A DNA stretch of 64,000 nucleotides from Temnothorax longispinosus (lineage: Eukaryota; Arthropoda; Insecta; Hymenoptera; Formicidae), in NCBI RefSeq assembly GCF_030848805.1, contig NC_092362.1:8680439-8744438 (forward strand), in the 5' to 3' direction. The translations under genes and the position numbers were made by a program. Each line of letters opens with the position of its first letter. The stretch's first letter is position 1. The notes under the pieces were generated by a model. It searched no databases. It was not told the DNA's origin and was given only the letters and a program-made list of their open reading frames with translations. This document shows, piece after piece, positions 42,364 to 52,999 of the stretch.

Positions 42364-42713
42364 TTACTCGAAGGGCCATCTACAATGCAGAGTCGTAGGT
42401 CGTAGCAGTAGTCGTAGAAAATATTTCCATTTCGTACCGCATACTACCTAATACGGTTTACGCGGCAGGTATCGCGAGCCAATAGGGCGCGTTCAGCAGA
42501 CAATGCGTCAAATTGGTTTTAGTTTCAAAGTAACAGCCAATCACGTTCGACTGCTATTCAGCTGCTTGGTCTTCTGTCATCGGAGCTGAGTGAGTCGATG
42601 AATTTTCAAACGCAACCCGTGTGTCAGTTTTATTATTTACATAAATTTTCGTCTTTAATCGAATAAAATATTCAAAAATAGCACGTCCGACGAAGAAATG
42701 TTCGTCGACGTAA

Positions 42714-43077
42714 ATGACGAAGAGGATGACGCGAACGCGCGACGCTTGGATAAAGGAAGAATCGATCGCTTTTGTCAAAGCTAATCCCAACTACGTGTAC
42801 GCGCGAAAAAGTGGAAGGAATATACCGGCAAAAATTTTTGCAAAGACGACTCGGAGGAGCATCGGATGTGGGGTAGCTCGTCGAATAAAACGTCAGGTGA
42901 GTTGCATATATAAATTACTTTGCGTGTCGCGTGTGACGATAAGGTTAGGTTATGTCATTTATAATTTCGTGTCATTTCTGGATATCATAATCACACGCGT
43001 ATGTTTCCCTGTAGCATAAACTCGTAAAAAGTGAAAAGTTTTACCGGTCGAATTCAATATTTCTTAATAAAACTTAA
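42714..43077 (+). CDS. Small two-exon gene, basic protein of unknown function
   Basis: Exon one 42714-42896 (61 codons), donor GTGAGT after CAG; acceptor CCCTGTAG; exon two 43015-43077 with stop, in phase. About 81 residues: AWIKEESIAFVKANPNYVY, GRNIPAKIF, ARRIKRQHKLVKSE. The pattern (aromatic-charged start, basic end) is loosely like a Myb/SANT-type DNA-binding region, but I would not assign it. Another ATG at 42698 in a different frame gives an acidic MFVDVNDEEDD start, so the N-terminus may have suffered a 1-nt shift. No neighbour suggests a role. Confidence 0.4.
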
Positions 43078-43084
43078 TTTTTTC

Positions 43085-43600
43085 ACAATTTACACCAACA
43101 AAAGAGATACGCGATCAATATCCAGAAATCAAATCGAAACACGAGTGACATAATCTCATCGCCTGATTTGATTACCATCGGGCAAAGATTCCGCCGAAAT
43201 GCGTGCTACGTTAATTCGCCAGCGATTTGGTAGAGCGAAAGACCTGAGCAGGTCGTAGTGTAGCTCAAAAACGGGTAAATATGGACAAGAGACAGCGTAC
43301 ATGTGCACCCCTGTACGTGGGGCCACAATGGTCTCTTTACTGTCAATATCTTTATTTTTGACGGACAGAGTATAATTATGCCTCGCAAGTATGTTCTTCG
43401 TTCACAAATAAAATTAGTTTGTTTTTATGACATTGACATGTATAATGGTACGTATACATTTCGACGGTTCGGAACTGCCAGTAATTACATGTCAAAAGAA
43501 TATGAAAAAGACGACGAGTGTTGGACAAACTTCTTTCCCAGCATTTATTCTACCTTCACCGCATCGTCATCCTCCTTTTTGTTAACGTCAAATTCAATCA
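43085..43600. other. No gene recognised
   Basis: The 112-codon plus-strand frame at 43303-43641 begins at a non-ATG codon and shows no domain. Nothing else stands out. Confidence 0.3.
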
Positions 43601-43657
43601 CCATCTTCACAAGCACTTTCGCCACAAGTGCTGTTTCGTAATTTTTCTTTATCGGTT

Positions 43658-43681
43658 TTAGGTCCCTGTCTCGGATGGATC

Positions 43682-43713
<32 letters not shown>

Positions 43714-43873
43714 CGCTGCCGACTTCCCGGATCCTCGCGTCACACCGCATACCTTGAAAACAACGACGGACAACGACGGATCGACGCCGATGGGCAAGGA
43801 AAGAATTGATTTCGTCACACGATTGTAATAAAACTTTTCCGTTTTCAGATTCAGACGCCTCGGGGGAATCCAT
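43658..43873 (-). CDS. Short Ser-rich frame, gene-family relative, copy 1
   Basis: 71 codons from ATG 43873 (context GATCCATGG): an acidic start (MDSPEASESE), then SCDEINSFLAHRRR and a nine-serine run followed by DDPSETGT. The serine run and acidic start resemble the N-terminus of the family gene at 60730. A GTATGCGG donor-like site near residue 42 resembles the GTATGCGTG donor used there. The surrounding ~190 bp is tandemly duplicated (43785-44000 and 43975-44170). It may be a decayed family member. Confidence 0.35.
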
Positions 43874-44235
43874 GGATCAAGTGTGAAGGATAAAATGGAG
43901 AAAGACAGCTTTCGGGTTACAATATACAACAGTACAACGAAGAACGCGTACGTTTTTCCAACGAAAGGCTTCTCGACGATGGGCAAGGAAAGAATTGATT
44001 TCGTCACACGATTGTAATAAAACTTTTCCGTTTTCAGATTCAGACGCCTCGGGGGAATCCATGGATCAAGTGTGAAGGATAAAATGGAGAAAGACAGCTT
44101 TCGGGTTACAATATACAACAGTACGACGAAGAACGCGTACGTTTTTCCAACGAAAGGCTTCTCGACGATGGACGGATGGTGTTTACTACCGCAGTCAGAA
44201 ATAAAATAGACGATTACGCAGTATATATTTTGTAC
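43785..44235. repeat. Tandem ~188-bp duplication of family 3' region
   Basis: The block with GGGCAAGGAAAGAATTGATT through GAAAGGCTTCTCGACGATGG occurs twice in a row here and once more at 45750-45940. Each copy lies, in minus sense, after a stretch matching the last-exon region (TTTATTTCTGACTGCGGTAG) of the 40367 gene; here the acceptor AG is mutated to TG. Confidence 0.8.
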
Positions 44236-44318
44236 CAAGTAACAAGTTAGTACAAAATAATTTTAATTTATTTGTCAATCATGATTACAATTGTTTCATT
44301 CATCGATAATCATTCCTT

Positions 44319-45600
44319 TTAGCATCGAGAATGATTTACAATCATAATCAGAGCTTGTTTTCTATTATTTACATAATTTTTCAACAATGAGTAACGATTT
44401 CCCTTTATTCCGTAGTCGTACAGTTTGTCCAGCGGTATTTCATGATTCACGGTATCAAAAGCCTTTTGCCAAGTCAAGGAAAGTTGCAATCGCGCATGTA
44501 CCATCGTTCAATTTTTCGTACATATAATTTGAGATTAGTGCGAGAGCATCCTTACTACCTTTATGGTCCAGCAGCCACCGCCTGTTTTTTTCAGTGATTA
44601 ATAACAGGCTAAATCTTCGTCCAGTAGGTTCGGTTCGACAAGACGCCCAAGTTCTTCCCTGTCAATTGTTATTAATGAAATAAGTGTTACCGTGGAATAG
44701 ACAACTTGAAAGTAGGACTGGGAAAACGTACCGTCACATTTGTAGGACTATGTGGTCATTTCATTATACAAATATTTACTAAGCTGCATACAAATAATCA
44801 GCTGGTTATTAATAATTTTTATGGTCTCGTTATTTGGACATATTCGGAGCGGAGGACGCTCCAGTCGAACCACATCCATTTTGTACAACAATTGTTTTTT
44901 CCAGTTTATTATCCAATTATCTTAACATTTCAATGACAAACTTACTGTTAGTCAGATAATTTTGCACCCCACATCAATTTAACATGTTTTACAACTGTGC
45001 ACTTCATTAGCTATCTTTATAGAGAAATTTCACAGGGAAGAACTTGGGCGTTTTGTCGAACCGAACCTACTCGACAAAAATTTAGCCTGTTATCGATCAC
45101 TGAAAAAAACAGGCGGTGGCTGCTGGACTATTACCTTTCGTGAACCCAAATTGTTTCTCAGACAGAATATTTGAGTCAGTGAAAAACTTGTGCATTATTT
45201 TACGGAGTATTTTCTAGATAATTTCTGCAAAGTTAGATAGCGAGATCGGTCGGTAATCAGTCACACATTGCACCTTTCCCCAGCTTTGCAAATAGGTTAC
45301 AACAACGGGCCATACTTTAAGTTATCCAGCCATTCACCATTTTTCATACATACATTTAAAACCATACTTCAGTGGATCTGCAATTTCGCATACAATCTCG
45401 ACTTAACAATCTGAGCACCGATCCCCCATCAGCTCCACCAGGTCTTTATTTCGTAGACCGTTTGTGACATTAGTTGTTTCTCCAGCTGTAGTAGGATCAA
45501 GAAAAATCGATTTGTTATTTATCCGATTCTTTTTTAAGTCGGGACGATTAGGAATGTACATCATTCCGGCTAGATTAGTGCCTATAGTATAGAAAAAATC
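44319..45600 (-). pseudogene. Non-LTR reverse transcriptase fragment split by an inserted element
   Basis: Minus-strand segments read DYRPISLSNFAEI, SEKQFGFTKG (45130-45290), then past an insertion GSKDALALISNYMYEKL, KAFDTVNHEIPLDKLYDYGI (44319-44560). These are reverse-transcriptase motifs of a jockey/CR1-like non-LTR element. An N-terminal linker (NGLRNKDLVELMGD) lies at 45403-45450. There are several frame breaks. Confidence 0.8.
44566..45128. mobile_element. TIR element nested in the non-LTR fragment
   Basis: Inverted ends of about 95 bp: GTCCAGCAGCCACCGCCTGT at 44566 and its complement ending at 45128. It is flanked by an imperfect ~10-bp direct repeat (TACTACCTTT / TATTACCTTT), longer than the 2-3 bp of mariner or Harbinger and closer to the 8 bp of hAT. 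The interior is non-coding. Confidence 0.65.
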
Positions 45601-46010
45601 GCAAGTGCTGTTTAGTAATTCTTTTTTATCGGTTTCAGGTCCCTGCCTCGGATGGATCGTCGCTGCTGCTGCCGCTGCCGACTTCCCGGATCCTCGCGTC
45701 ACACCGCATACCTTGAAAACAACGACGGACAACGACGGATCGACGCCGATGGGCAAGGAAAGAATTGATTTCGTCACACGATTGTAATAAAACTTTTCCG
45801 TTTTCAGATTCAGACGCCTCGGGGGAATCCATGGATCAAGTGTGAAGGATAAAATGGAGAAAGACAGCTTTCGGGTTACAATATACAACAGTACGACGAA
45901 GAACGCGTACGTTTTTCCAACGAAAGGCTTCTCGACGATGGACGGATGGTGTTTACTACCGCAGTCAGAAATAAAATAGACGATTACGCAGTATATATTT
46001 TGTACCAAGT
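45600..46010 (-). pseudogene. Second copy of the family 3' region with short Ser-rich frame
   Basis: Nearly identical to 43640-44240 without the 188-bp duplication. The 65-codon frame from ATG 45832 has the same start and a shorter serine run (GSGSSSDDPSEAGT). The two copies flank the non-LTR fragment, so the family segment was probably duplicated around it. Confidence 0.5.
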
Positions 46011-46079
46011 AACAAGTTAGTACAAAATAATTTTAATTTATTTTTCAATCATGATTACAATTGTTTCATTTATTAATTC

Positions 46080-48400
46080 ATTATTTCAAACATGGTTTCG
46101 TTGCTGGTCCAAAGTATGACATTAACCCGTATTTTCCTTGACCTCGATTTATTTGTCTTACATACCTCACAATTTTTGCATGGTTCTTTTACATTTTTTA
46201 TACAAGTTTTTCGCTGTGTAGACCGGGCTAATTTTCTTCCGCGTTTGTCTAATGCCCCTACATTACACCATTCCTCGTGGACTTATTTCATGATCTTCCT
46301 ACTGAAATCTTCTGACAAAACTATTTTTTCTTATTTTCTTACTTTTTCTATATAGAATATTCCATCTTTTTATATTATGCCTGGTCTCTAGTTTTTTATT
46401 ACCCGATTTTTCTCTCCATCTCTTTTCATATCATCTATTTTTATTAAATTTACTATTCTCCACAGTTCCTCTTTGTTCTCTTTTGCTTCCAACTACACTG
46501 TGTTTCTGCTCCAGACAGTCTGCTTCCAAATTCTTTTTTCCTGGTAAATATATGTTATCTTGAAATCATATTGCGATAAATAATAGGTTACATCACCCAT
46601 GTCTTTATATGTTTTTGCTTTTATATTTAAATTTTACTAATACCGCGAAGGATCTTCCTATAAGCCGCATTGTTGTCAGTATTTTACCGCTTCTTTTATT
46701 GCCAAACACTCTAGATATATAGCTTTTTTTCTTTTTTGCATTTCATTAAGTTTTATCGAAAAATATGCAACTGGCTTTTCTTTGTTATCTGGTTGCTCTT
46801 GTTTCAGCACTGCGCCAATACCTTCTATCTGATGCATATCTGTGTATAGGCAGATCTTTAGCAAATATCTCTAATATTGGTTGGGAGCACAGGAGTTTTT
46901 TAATTTTCTTTAATGATTTTTCACACTCTTCCGACCATACCCACTTATCATTTTTCTTTAACAGCTTATGTAGCGGATCTAAAAGTATTGGCGTTTCTTG
47001 GTATGTGCTCGCGATAAAAATGTATTTACCCCAAAAACCATCTTGCATCCTTTTGTGTCTTTGGAGTGGGGAATTCTCTAATTGAAGCTAAGTTGTCTTT
47101 AATTGGTCTTACCGAGTTGTACCGTCGTTATATAGCCCTAATATTTTATTCAATCCGAGGCGAATGTGTATTTCTTAAACTTTAATCTAAAACCTTTTTT
47201 TCGGTTATTGCCGGTAATACCTGTTTTATATGTTCAATGTGTTCCAAAAAACGACGGTGAGTATATCAAGATATCATCGATGTAGTTCACTGCAAATCCT
47301 GCTAATCGATCTTTTCTTAAGATGCTACTTAGAATTCGTTGAAAAATTGCCGGTGATGTTTTCAAGCCAAATGGTAGGCAGAGGTCCATTGCAAGTGTCC
47401 ATCTTGTGTAACGAAACCTGTTTTACTTCTGTCTTCAATTCGGAATGGAATAGACCAGAAAGCTGAGTTTATATCCAGCGTTGTGAAATATCTGCAGTTT
47501 CTCGTTTTTATTATCGAATCGTCCATCATCGGGAATGGTTGAGCTTGTGGTACTATTATTTAATTTAGGTCTCTAAAGTCAATGCAAAGTCTACACATTT
47601 TGTTTTCCTCTTTTTTAAATGCCAATGTTACCGATGCTGCAAATGGACTGTATGATATTCTTCAATGAGGTGTCTCTAGTCCTATTATAAAATCTTCAAA
47701 ATCATCTCTTTCAACAATATGTACATCTGTCATTTTTTGCAATATTACAGATTTTTACCTCAATAGTTGTTACACCATTTGTTCTCTTCACACCATTAGC
47801 CGTTTTTAAATGTATTTTATTCATATCTCTATCTTCTACGCGACTAACTAATTTTCAATTTATCAGTGAGATCTGAGACTGAGTCTCACAGATCTCTTTT
47901 ATCTCCAACTTATCTTCTAGTATTACTTTAATTTTGACTAATGGTGTTGTATCTAGTTAATTATTTCCTCTGTGTTCAATTCTACCTCTATTACTAAGTT
48001 GTTTCCTACGACACTAGGTTTATTATTTTCTTTCTTCTTCAACTCCAGCACGACTCCTCCGGATGATATCCGGATATGCCTTTCCTGGATATGCTTAAAC
48101 TTTCACAGTTGTTGCATGGCCTTTTTTCTTCAGTCTTTTTTTTATTTTCAAATTTCTCTTCTTTCTTCTTTGGAAAACTTTTTTTTATTTACTAAACTCT
48201 CATTTCTCCTTACTTCATTTAACAGTTTTGTTGAATCTTCACGTTCTTCTCTGTCTATTTTATTCATAATGAAGTCTGGCAGTCCCACTGCTATAAAAGT
48301 CGTTAAATGTTTTTGTATCCATATTTTTATTCATATCTAGCAGAAGTCTTTCCTTTCTCGTTGCATAATCAATAAGAGATCCTTTATATCTAAATGACAA
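46080..48400 (-). pseudogene. Degenerate Ty3/gypsy pol
   Basis: Many frame breaks. On the minus strand: CRLCIDFRDLN and FTTLDINSAFWSIPF (about 47500-47610), a YIDD-like NYIDD box near 47270-47290, KNDKWVWSEECEKSLKKIKK (46900-46960), then RNase H (GIGAVLKQEQPDNKEKPVAY; 46680-46860) and YLPGKKNLEADCL (about 46530-46570). 46080-46500 looks like integrase remains. 47760-48400 is Lys-rich and probably gag/protease debris. No terminal repeats are visible. It is a different lineage from the element at 6-8.6 kb. Confidence 0.75.
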
Positions 48401-48409
48401 AGCAATCGT

Positions 48410-48690
48410 TACCGCGTGCTCCATTCTTTATCAGCAAAGGTCTCCAGAAATAATCTATATCTTTTCATTCGATCCATTTAGCGGTAACTGTCAATTTCGT
48501 TAACGTTGCACAGAGTGCCAGTGTCTGAAAATACAAGATTTATCCACAAAACAATTTCAATATCTCTATTTTCATTTCATCTCGTGACATAAAATCTCGT
48601 AAGTTTTGTTTTGGAAAACTTGAAAACTAAATGGTTCGAAATGTGTACGAATAACATTAATTTTCATAGTTAACGTAAACTAAATAACAT
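48410..48690. other. AT-rich DNA, nothing recognised
   Basis: Short stretch between the gypsy remnant and the foldback at 48692, without frames or repeats I can support. Confidence 0.3.
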
Positions 48691-48691
48691 T

Positions 48692-48999
48692 AGTTGTTTT
48701 CCATTTACACTCGAGTGATCAATGTCACTCAGTTTTCTGAGTATTTCATACTCGGGTAGGATATGTCGTTTTGTATTTACCTGTTTATTTTGGTGACAAA
48801 GCTATCGCATAACGATACAGGTCCACGTACTCACTTTCAATGTTAGTTTATTAGATTTGTTGAAGCACACGGTCTTGATCGGTTGATAAAAACTGAGTCG
48901 AATCTCTTCTTGCCAGCATGCAAAAAGAATGTGCTTTTAACTGAGTTACGACGTCACAAGTGAGAATTATCTGATTTTCCATGTAAATGGAAAGCAACT
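48692..48999. mobile_element. Foldback/MITE, ~308 bp
   Basis: AGTTGTTTTCCATTTACA at the left is the complement of TGTAAATGGAAAGCAACT at the right; partial pairing continues through CACTCAGTT / AACTGAGTT. Non-coding. Confidence 0.6.
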
Positions 49000-49266
49000 A
49001 TTAATTTGTAATTGAGTAATATTAAAAAAAATACAAAAAACAAACGTACAATTACTAACTTTTTGTAAACAAATTTTAACTTTTTCATCATCGTACACTT
49101 ACAATGGTTGTAATAGTTTTCAGTAACAGATTAAGTACCATGTCATTTTGTAATGATATTTCAATTATTAATATATATTCTATTACATTCTTTTTAAAAA
49201 TAACTAATAAATGATTGAACGAATAAAAATAACTGGTTAATTAAAATAACTAATAATTATATATAG

Positions 49267-49443
49267 GAGAAAATGGTCTTCAATCGGTCACCTGGTCTGA
49301 ATCGGTCACTCGCTCCATTTCATAAAAACCACGACACTCGTCATCGTGCCAACATTGTTATTATGATTAGCTGTCAATAGTGTCCCTAACTTTACTATCG
49401 GCATAATGACGAGTATTGATGGCCGATTAGAGACCACTTTCTC
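49267..49443. mobile_element. Short MITE, ~177 bp
   Basis: GAGAAAATGGTCTTCAATCGG at the left pairs with CCGATTAGAGACCACTTTCTC at the right, with a few mismatches. A second short inverted pair (CGACACTCGTCAT / ATGACGAGTAT) lies inside. Flanks are AT-rich, with no clear target duplication. Confidence 0.65.
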
Positions 49444-49639
49444 GTAATTAATAATATATTACTGTAGTATATTATCGTACGCGCGTCGGCGGGTTGCCGT
49501 TCTGCCGGCTCCGTCGGCTTGGTACGCGTAACATTGGTTGCCGTTCCGCAGGCGCGGTTTTTTGCGTGCGCGGTCTGTCGACCGCCGCAACTGTTAACAA
49601 AGTACTTTATCTGTTATATTCTAAGAATTGTGAGGTTAA

Positions 49640-49905
49640 CGATTAATGCAACAAACTGTACTGTTTTTCAGATTTACGCCTCGGGGGAATATGGATCGAG
49701 CGCTAAGAAAGAAAGGGAAAGAAAAGTGCGCGCCAATGACATTTGCTATATCTATGCGAGAGCTTTTATTCCACGGTTGCACACGGTACACAATGTGAAA
49801 TGGTACGACGAAGAACGCGTACGTTTTTGCCAACGAAAGGCTTCCCGACGGTGGACGGATGGTGTTCGCAGTCTGAAATAAAACAGACGATTACACGCGC
49901 ATTAT
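49640..49905 (-). pseudogene. Third copy of the family 3' region, decayed
   Basis: Minus strand: acceptor TGTTTTATTTCAG then ACTGCGAACACC, matching the last exon of the 40367 gene but with the TAA stop changed to ACA. Downstream follow CATTGGCGCGCAC and a CT-rich tract, then the position of the 43873 ATG, here ATA. Not coding as it stands. Confidence 0.55.
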
Positions 49906-50746
49906 ATTTTGTACCGAGCAACAAATTAGTAAAAAATAATAGAAATAGAAAAAAATTGAAAAAATTATTGAAATAGAAATAAATGTTTTATTTGTTTATT
50001 ACGTAATGTATAATGTATTGGTAGAAAGATAAAAATTTATAATGATAATAGAATACAAAATATAATAGAATAATAATACGAAAAATTTTGTCGCTTTTCA
50101 TATGTTTCGCCTCCGCTAATTCTTCGTCTTCCGTCCTGCGAACGAGACGCAGCAGCTCTACTTGCATTTGCCTTCTTCGAAGATAACACACAATCTACGC
50201 AGGATATCTCCCAACTGCTCCAGGAAATTGTCCACCGCACATCCTTCTTCGGCTCGCATTTTCGCGAAGTAACCGCTGCAATATGTTGTTACGCAGTGCC
50301 TGCGCATCGCGGGATCGCGCTGTCTTCCTGTAACACAAACAATTCCATTTGACGCATTCAAAGTAATGAATTTTCCTACATTTTCATACATTGTTAAACA
50401 AAGCTGATTGTCCATGAAAAAAACAACACAATTATAATACGAAGATGTATCAATTATTTATGAAAATGTATGAGACGTGTGTCGATTATTATCAATTATT
50501 CAAAATTAGCTCACTTTTTTTTTCACTGGTCTACAATTAGCCCAATTTCCCGTTCTTTCAGGATTGTCTGGCGTGCTACAAGTTATTGGAGAAGACACAT
50601 TACATTCCTCTAATTCCAAATCGTTCAGGATCCGCGCATTATCTTCATCGCGACATATGTTCCGTGGTAGAGAGCTCGTTGTACTAAAATTGAACAGCAA
50701 AGATATGTAAAAAAGTGTACTTTTTCATATATATTAAAGCCTATAT

Positions 50747-51720
50747 ATGGAGGGGTAAAAGCCATAGTGCAAGTGGTGTAAGTTAAAATTTTTTAAATAT
50801 TGATTCGTGTACATAGATGCAATCTGTGCGATATATAAATCGCATCTATGCACACAAGTCAATATTTTAAAACTGAAAAGTTCGATTTTTATATTTAATT
50901 ATTTCAACATTATTTCTCGAAACTATTGTAACTATCGTTTATCAGATTTGACTATTTCAGCACTCTTTCTCGTAACTATCGCATCGTTTTTAAGATTGTA
51001 CCATTTCAGCACTTTATATCGAAACTATTGTATCGTTTTTAAGATTTTACCATTTCAGCACTCTTTCTTCAAACTATTCTAACTATCGAATTGAAGATTT
51101 TATCATTTCAGCACTGATTTTTAAAATTATTCTAACTATCGTCTTTTAGATTTTATCATTTCAGCACTGATTTTTAAAATTATTCTAACGATCGTCTTTC
51201 AGATTTCATCATTTTAGCACTCTTTTTCAAAATTATTGCAACTATCGGTTTTAAGATTTTCCCATTTCAGTACTCTTTCTTGAAATTATTCTATCGTCTT
51301 TTACATTTGACCATTTCAGCACTCTTTCTAAAAATTATTCTAAGTATCGTTCTTCAGATTTGACTATTTCAGTACTGTTTTTTAAAATTATTCTAACTAT
51401 CGATTTAAATATTTTCCTATTTTATCACTGTTTCTTAAAACTATTCTAACTATCGATTTAAAGATTTTCCTATTTTATCACTGTTTCTTAAAACTATTCC
51501 AACTGTCGTTTTTAAGATTTTATCATTTCGGCACTGTTTCTCCAAAATATTGTAACTATCGATTTAAAGATTTTACCATTTCAGTACTCTTTCTCAAAAT
51601 TATTCTATCGTCTTTAAGATTCGATCATTTCAGCACTGTTTCATCAAAATATTCCATCATTTTTCAGATTTGACTTTCAGTTTTAACTTACACCACTATA
51701 TATAGCTTTTACCCATCCAT
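50747..51720. mobile_element. TIR element carrying minisatellite array 2
   Basis: The left end ATGGAGGGGTAAAAGCCATA and GTGGTGTAAGTTAAAA pairs with the right end TTTTAACTTACACCAC ... GCTTTTACCCATCCAT, about 38 bp of inverted repeat. The inside is almost all the ~53-bp minisatellite. It lies in an intron of the MADF/BESS-like gene, with its minisatellite on the opposite strand to that gene. No target duplication is certain. Confidence 0.7.
50920..51680 (+). repeat. Minisatellite array 2, ~53-bp unit
   Basis: About 14 units with ATTCTAACTATCG, TTTTAAGATTT, ACCATTTCAG and CACTCTTTCT. Same consensus and strand as arrays at 3230 and 61695, with more variation. Confidence 0.85.
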
Positions 51721-52494
51721 ATAAGACAAGTTATTACGTACGGGGGGTTTCTTGTGCAGCCTCGTCTAGAAATTGCATCCTTGAACAGAAGCGGAATGTA
51801 CTTTTCTGGCGGACGTCCCGCTTCCGCACACGATTCGCTGCGTACGTAACTTTTCATTTTTTTACGAGCTTTCGAATAGCAGTCTCTCGGAGGTATGTCC
51901 ATCGAGATTTCATCCACGCTACATCTTTAAAACCTGAAAATTCCTAGTTTAAATAACGAATTCAGAGGCAGGATTCTGTAAATCCTTAACGAGTTTCGAT
52001 ATCATTGCGCAGCTTTTTAACATATATAATACCTGCGCATATATAATACTAAAACTGTCGGAGTTATGGGAAATCCCGCTACAGCTCGCTTACACGAATA
52101 CAAACGTACATATTTAGCCCATTTGCGAGTGCACATTAAATATACATTTATGAGTACATAAAACAAAGTAAAATGATAATATATATATATTACCAAGATT
52201 ATTAAAGACTTGATTCCACAATTCTCATCGTACACAGGAGCTTCGCTTTTGAACTGGCAACTTTTGATTCCATAGACCTGGTCTCTGCTCTACGGCATCG
52301 ATGAGCATCTCGTCCATGATGTCTGCCGAGTATGAAGTAGACTCATTGCGCTCTACTCATCTCCGATGGTAGTGCGTCTCTCTGCGTACTTTCTCCTATT
52401 TCCTTCAATTCTGTTTACACATAAATTATATACTTATTAAATATATTTAATTTTTGCAAACAAATGTTAAAAAATATTTGTTTTCAAATAAAAT

Positions 52495-52641
52495 TACTCA
52501 TTGTAGCACGCCCCTTCTCGTCGCGACAACGCGAGGACACGAATACTTTCGTCATAGCTTTCGAAGCACTTATGGGGGCTTGAATCTCCGCACACACAGG
52601 ATCCGTACATTATCTGCCCACAGTAACCGCATTTTACAGCC
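52495..52641 (-). other. Cys-rich exon-like frame
   Basis: Acceptor TTTGCAG at 52642 is followed by 48 codons containing KCGYCGQIMYGSCVCGDSS, PHKCFESY, a run of C-x2-C, C-x-C and H/C that could bind zinc. It ends GAG-TAA; a donor (GA|GTAATT) overlaps the stop. It lies upstream, in the minus sense, of the MADF/BESS-like gene but does not join it in frame. I do not recognise the family. Confidence 0.35.
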
Positions 52642-52811
52642 TGCAAATATCAAACACATGTATAACTACATGAATCGCATAATATTTGATATGTTGTTCG
52701 CAATGAAAATATCTACGTGCTGAAAATCATGCGGTTAAAACCATATGGAAAAACAATGTGGTAAAACCACATTGTAAAAAAAATCCACATATATGCGTTC
52801 AATAATTAAAA

Positions 52812-52993
52812 AAGGTGCGATTTCTTTGACGCGCTAGAAACCAGCGCGGCGGCGTCAAGAAAATGTAGTGGGGTCTCGAAGTTCAGACCGTCTCAACTTT
52901 TTAGCGTACCGCAAAATTCAACGAAACTTCTTCCCCCACTACATTTTCTTGACGCTGCCGCGCTGGTTTCTAGCGTCATTGAAATCGCACCTT
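52812..52993. mobile_element. MITE with ~58-bp arms
   Basis: AAGGTGCGATTTCTTTGACGC at the left pairs with GCGTCATTGAAATCGCACCTT at the right, and the arms continue through CTAGAAACCAGCGCGGC and GTCAAGAAAATGTAGTGGGG. Middle loop about 55 bp. Non-coding. Confidence 0.8.
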
Positions 52994-52999
52994 AATGGG

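Larger units (their letters stand above)
50000..52317 (-). pseudogene. MADF/BESS-like gene with frame breaks
   Basis: Minus strand from ATG 52317: MDEMLIDAVEQRPGLWNQKL, the typical start of a MADF domain (Myb/SANT-like DNA-binding domain in insect regulators). A small exon near 51990-52020 (RNDIET) joins one at about 51742-51940 giving FKDVAWMKSRWTYLRET, the end of the domain, then the frame breaks at a run of seven A. An exon at 50506-50690 (LPRNICRDEDNARILNDLEL...) and one at about 50158-50332 follow; the last has DNFLEQLGDILRRL and, in another frame, QVELLRLVRRTEDEE, which together look like a BESS motif. At least two frame disruptions suggest a pseudogene. A transposon (50747-51720) sits in one intron. 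Confidence 0.5.

Noticed and set aside
43594..46008. Long minus-strand frames of 214 and 201 codons (starting MVQNIYCVIVYF)
   Set aside because: They read through spliced last-exon and intergenic sequence of the repeated gene family; serine-run and alanine-run frames are shadows of one repeat.
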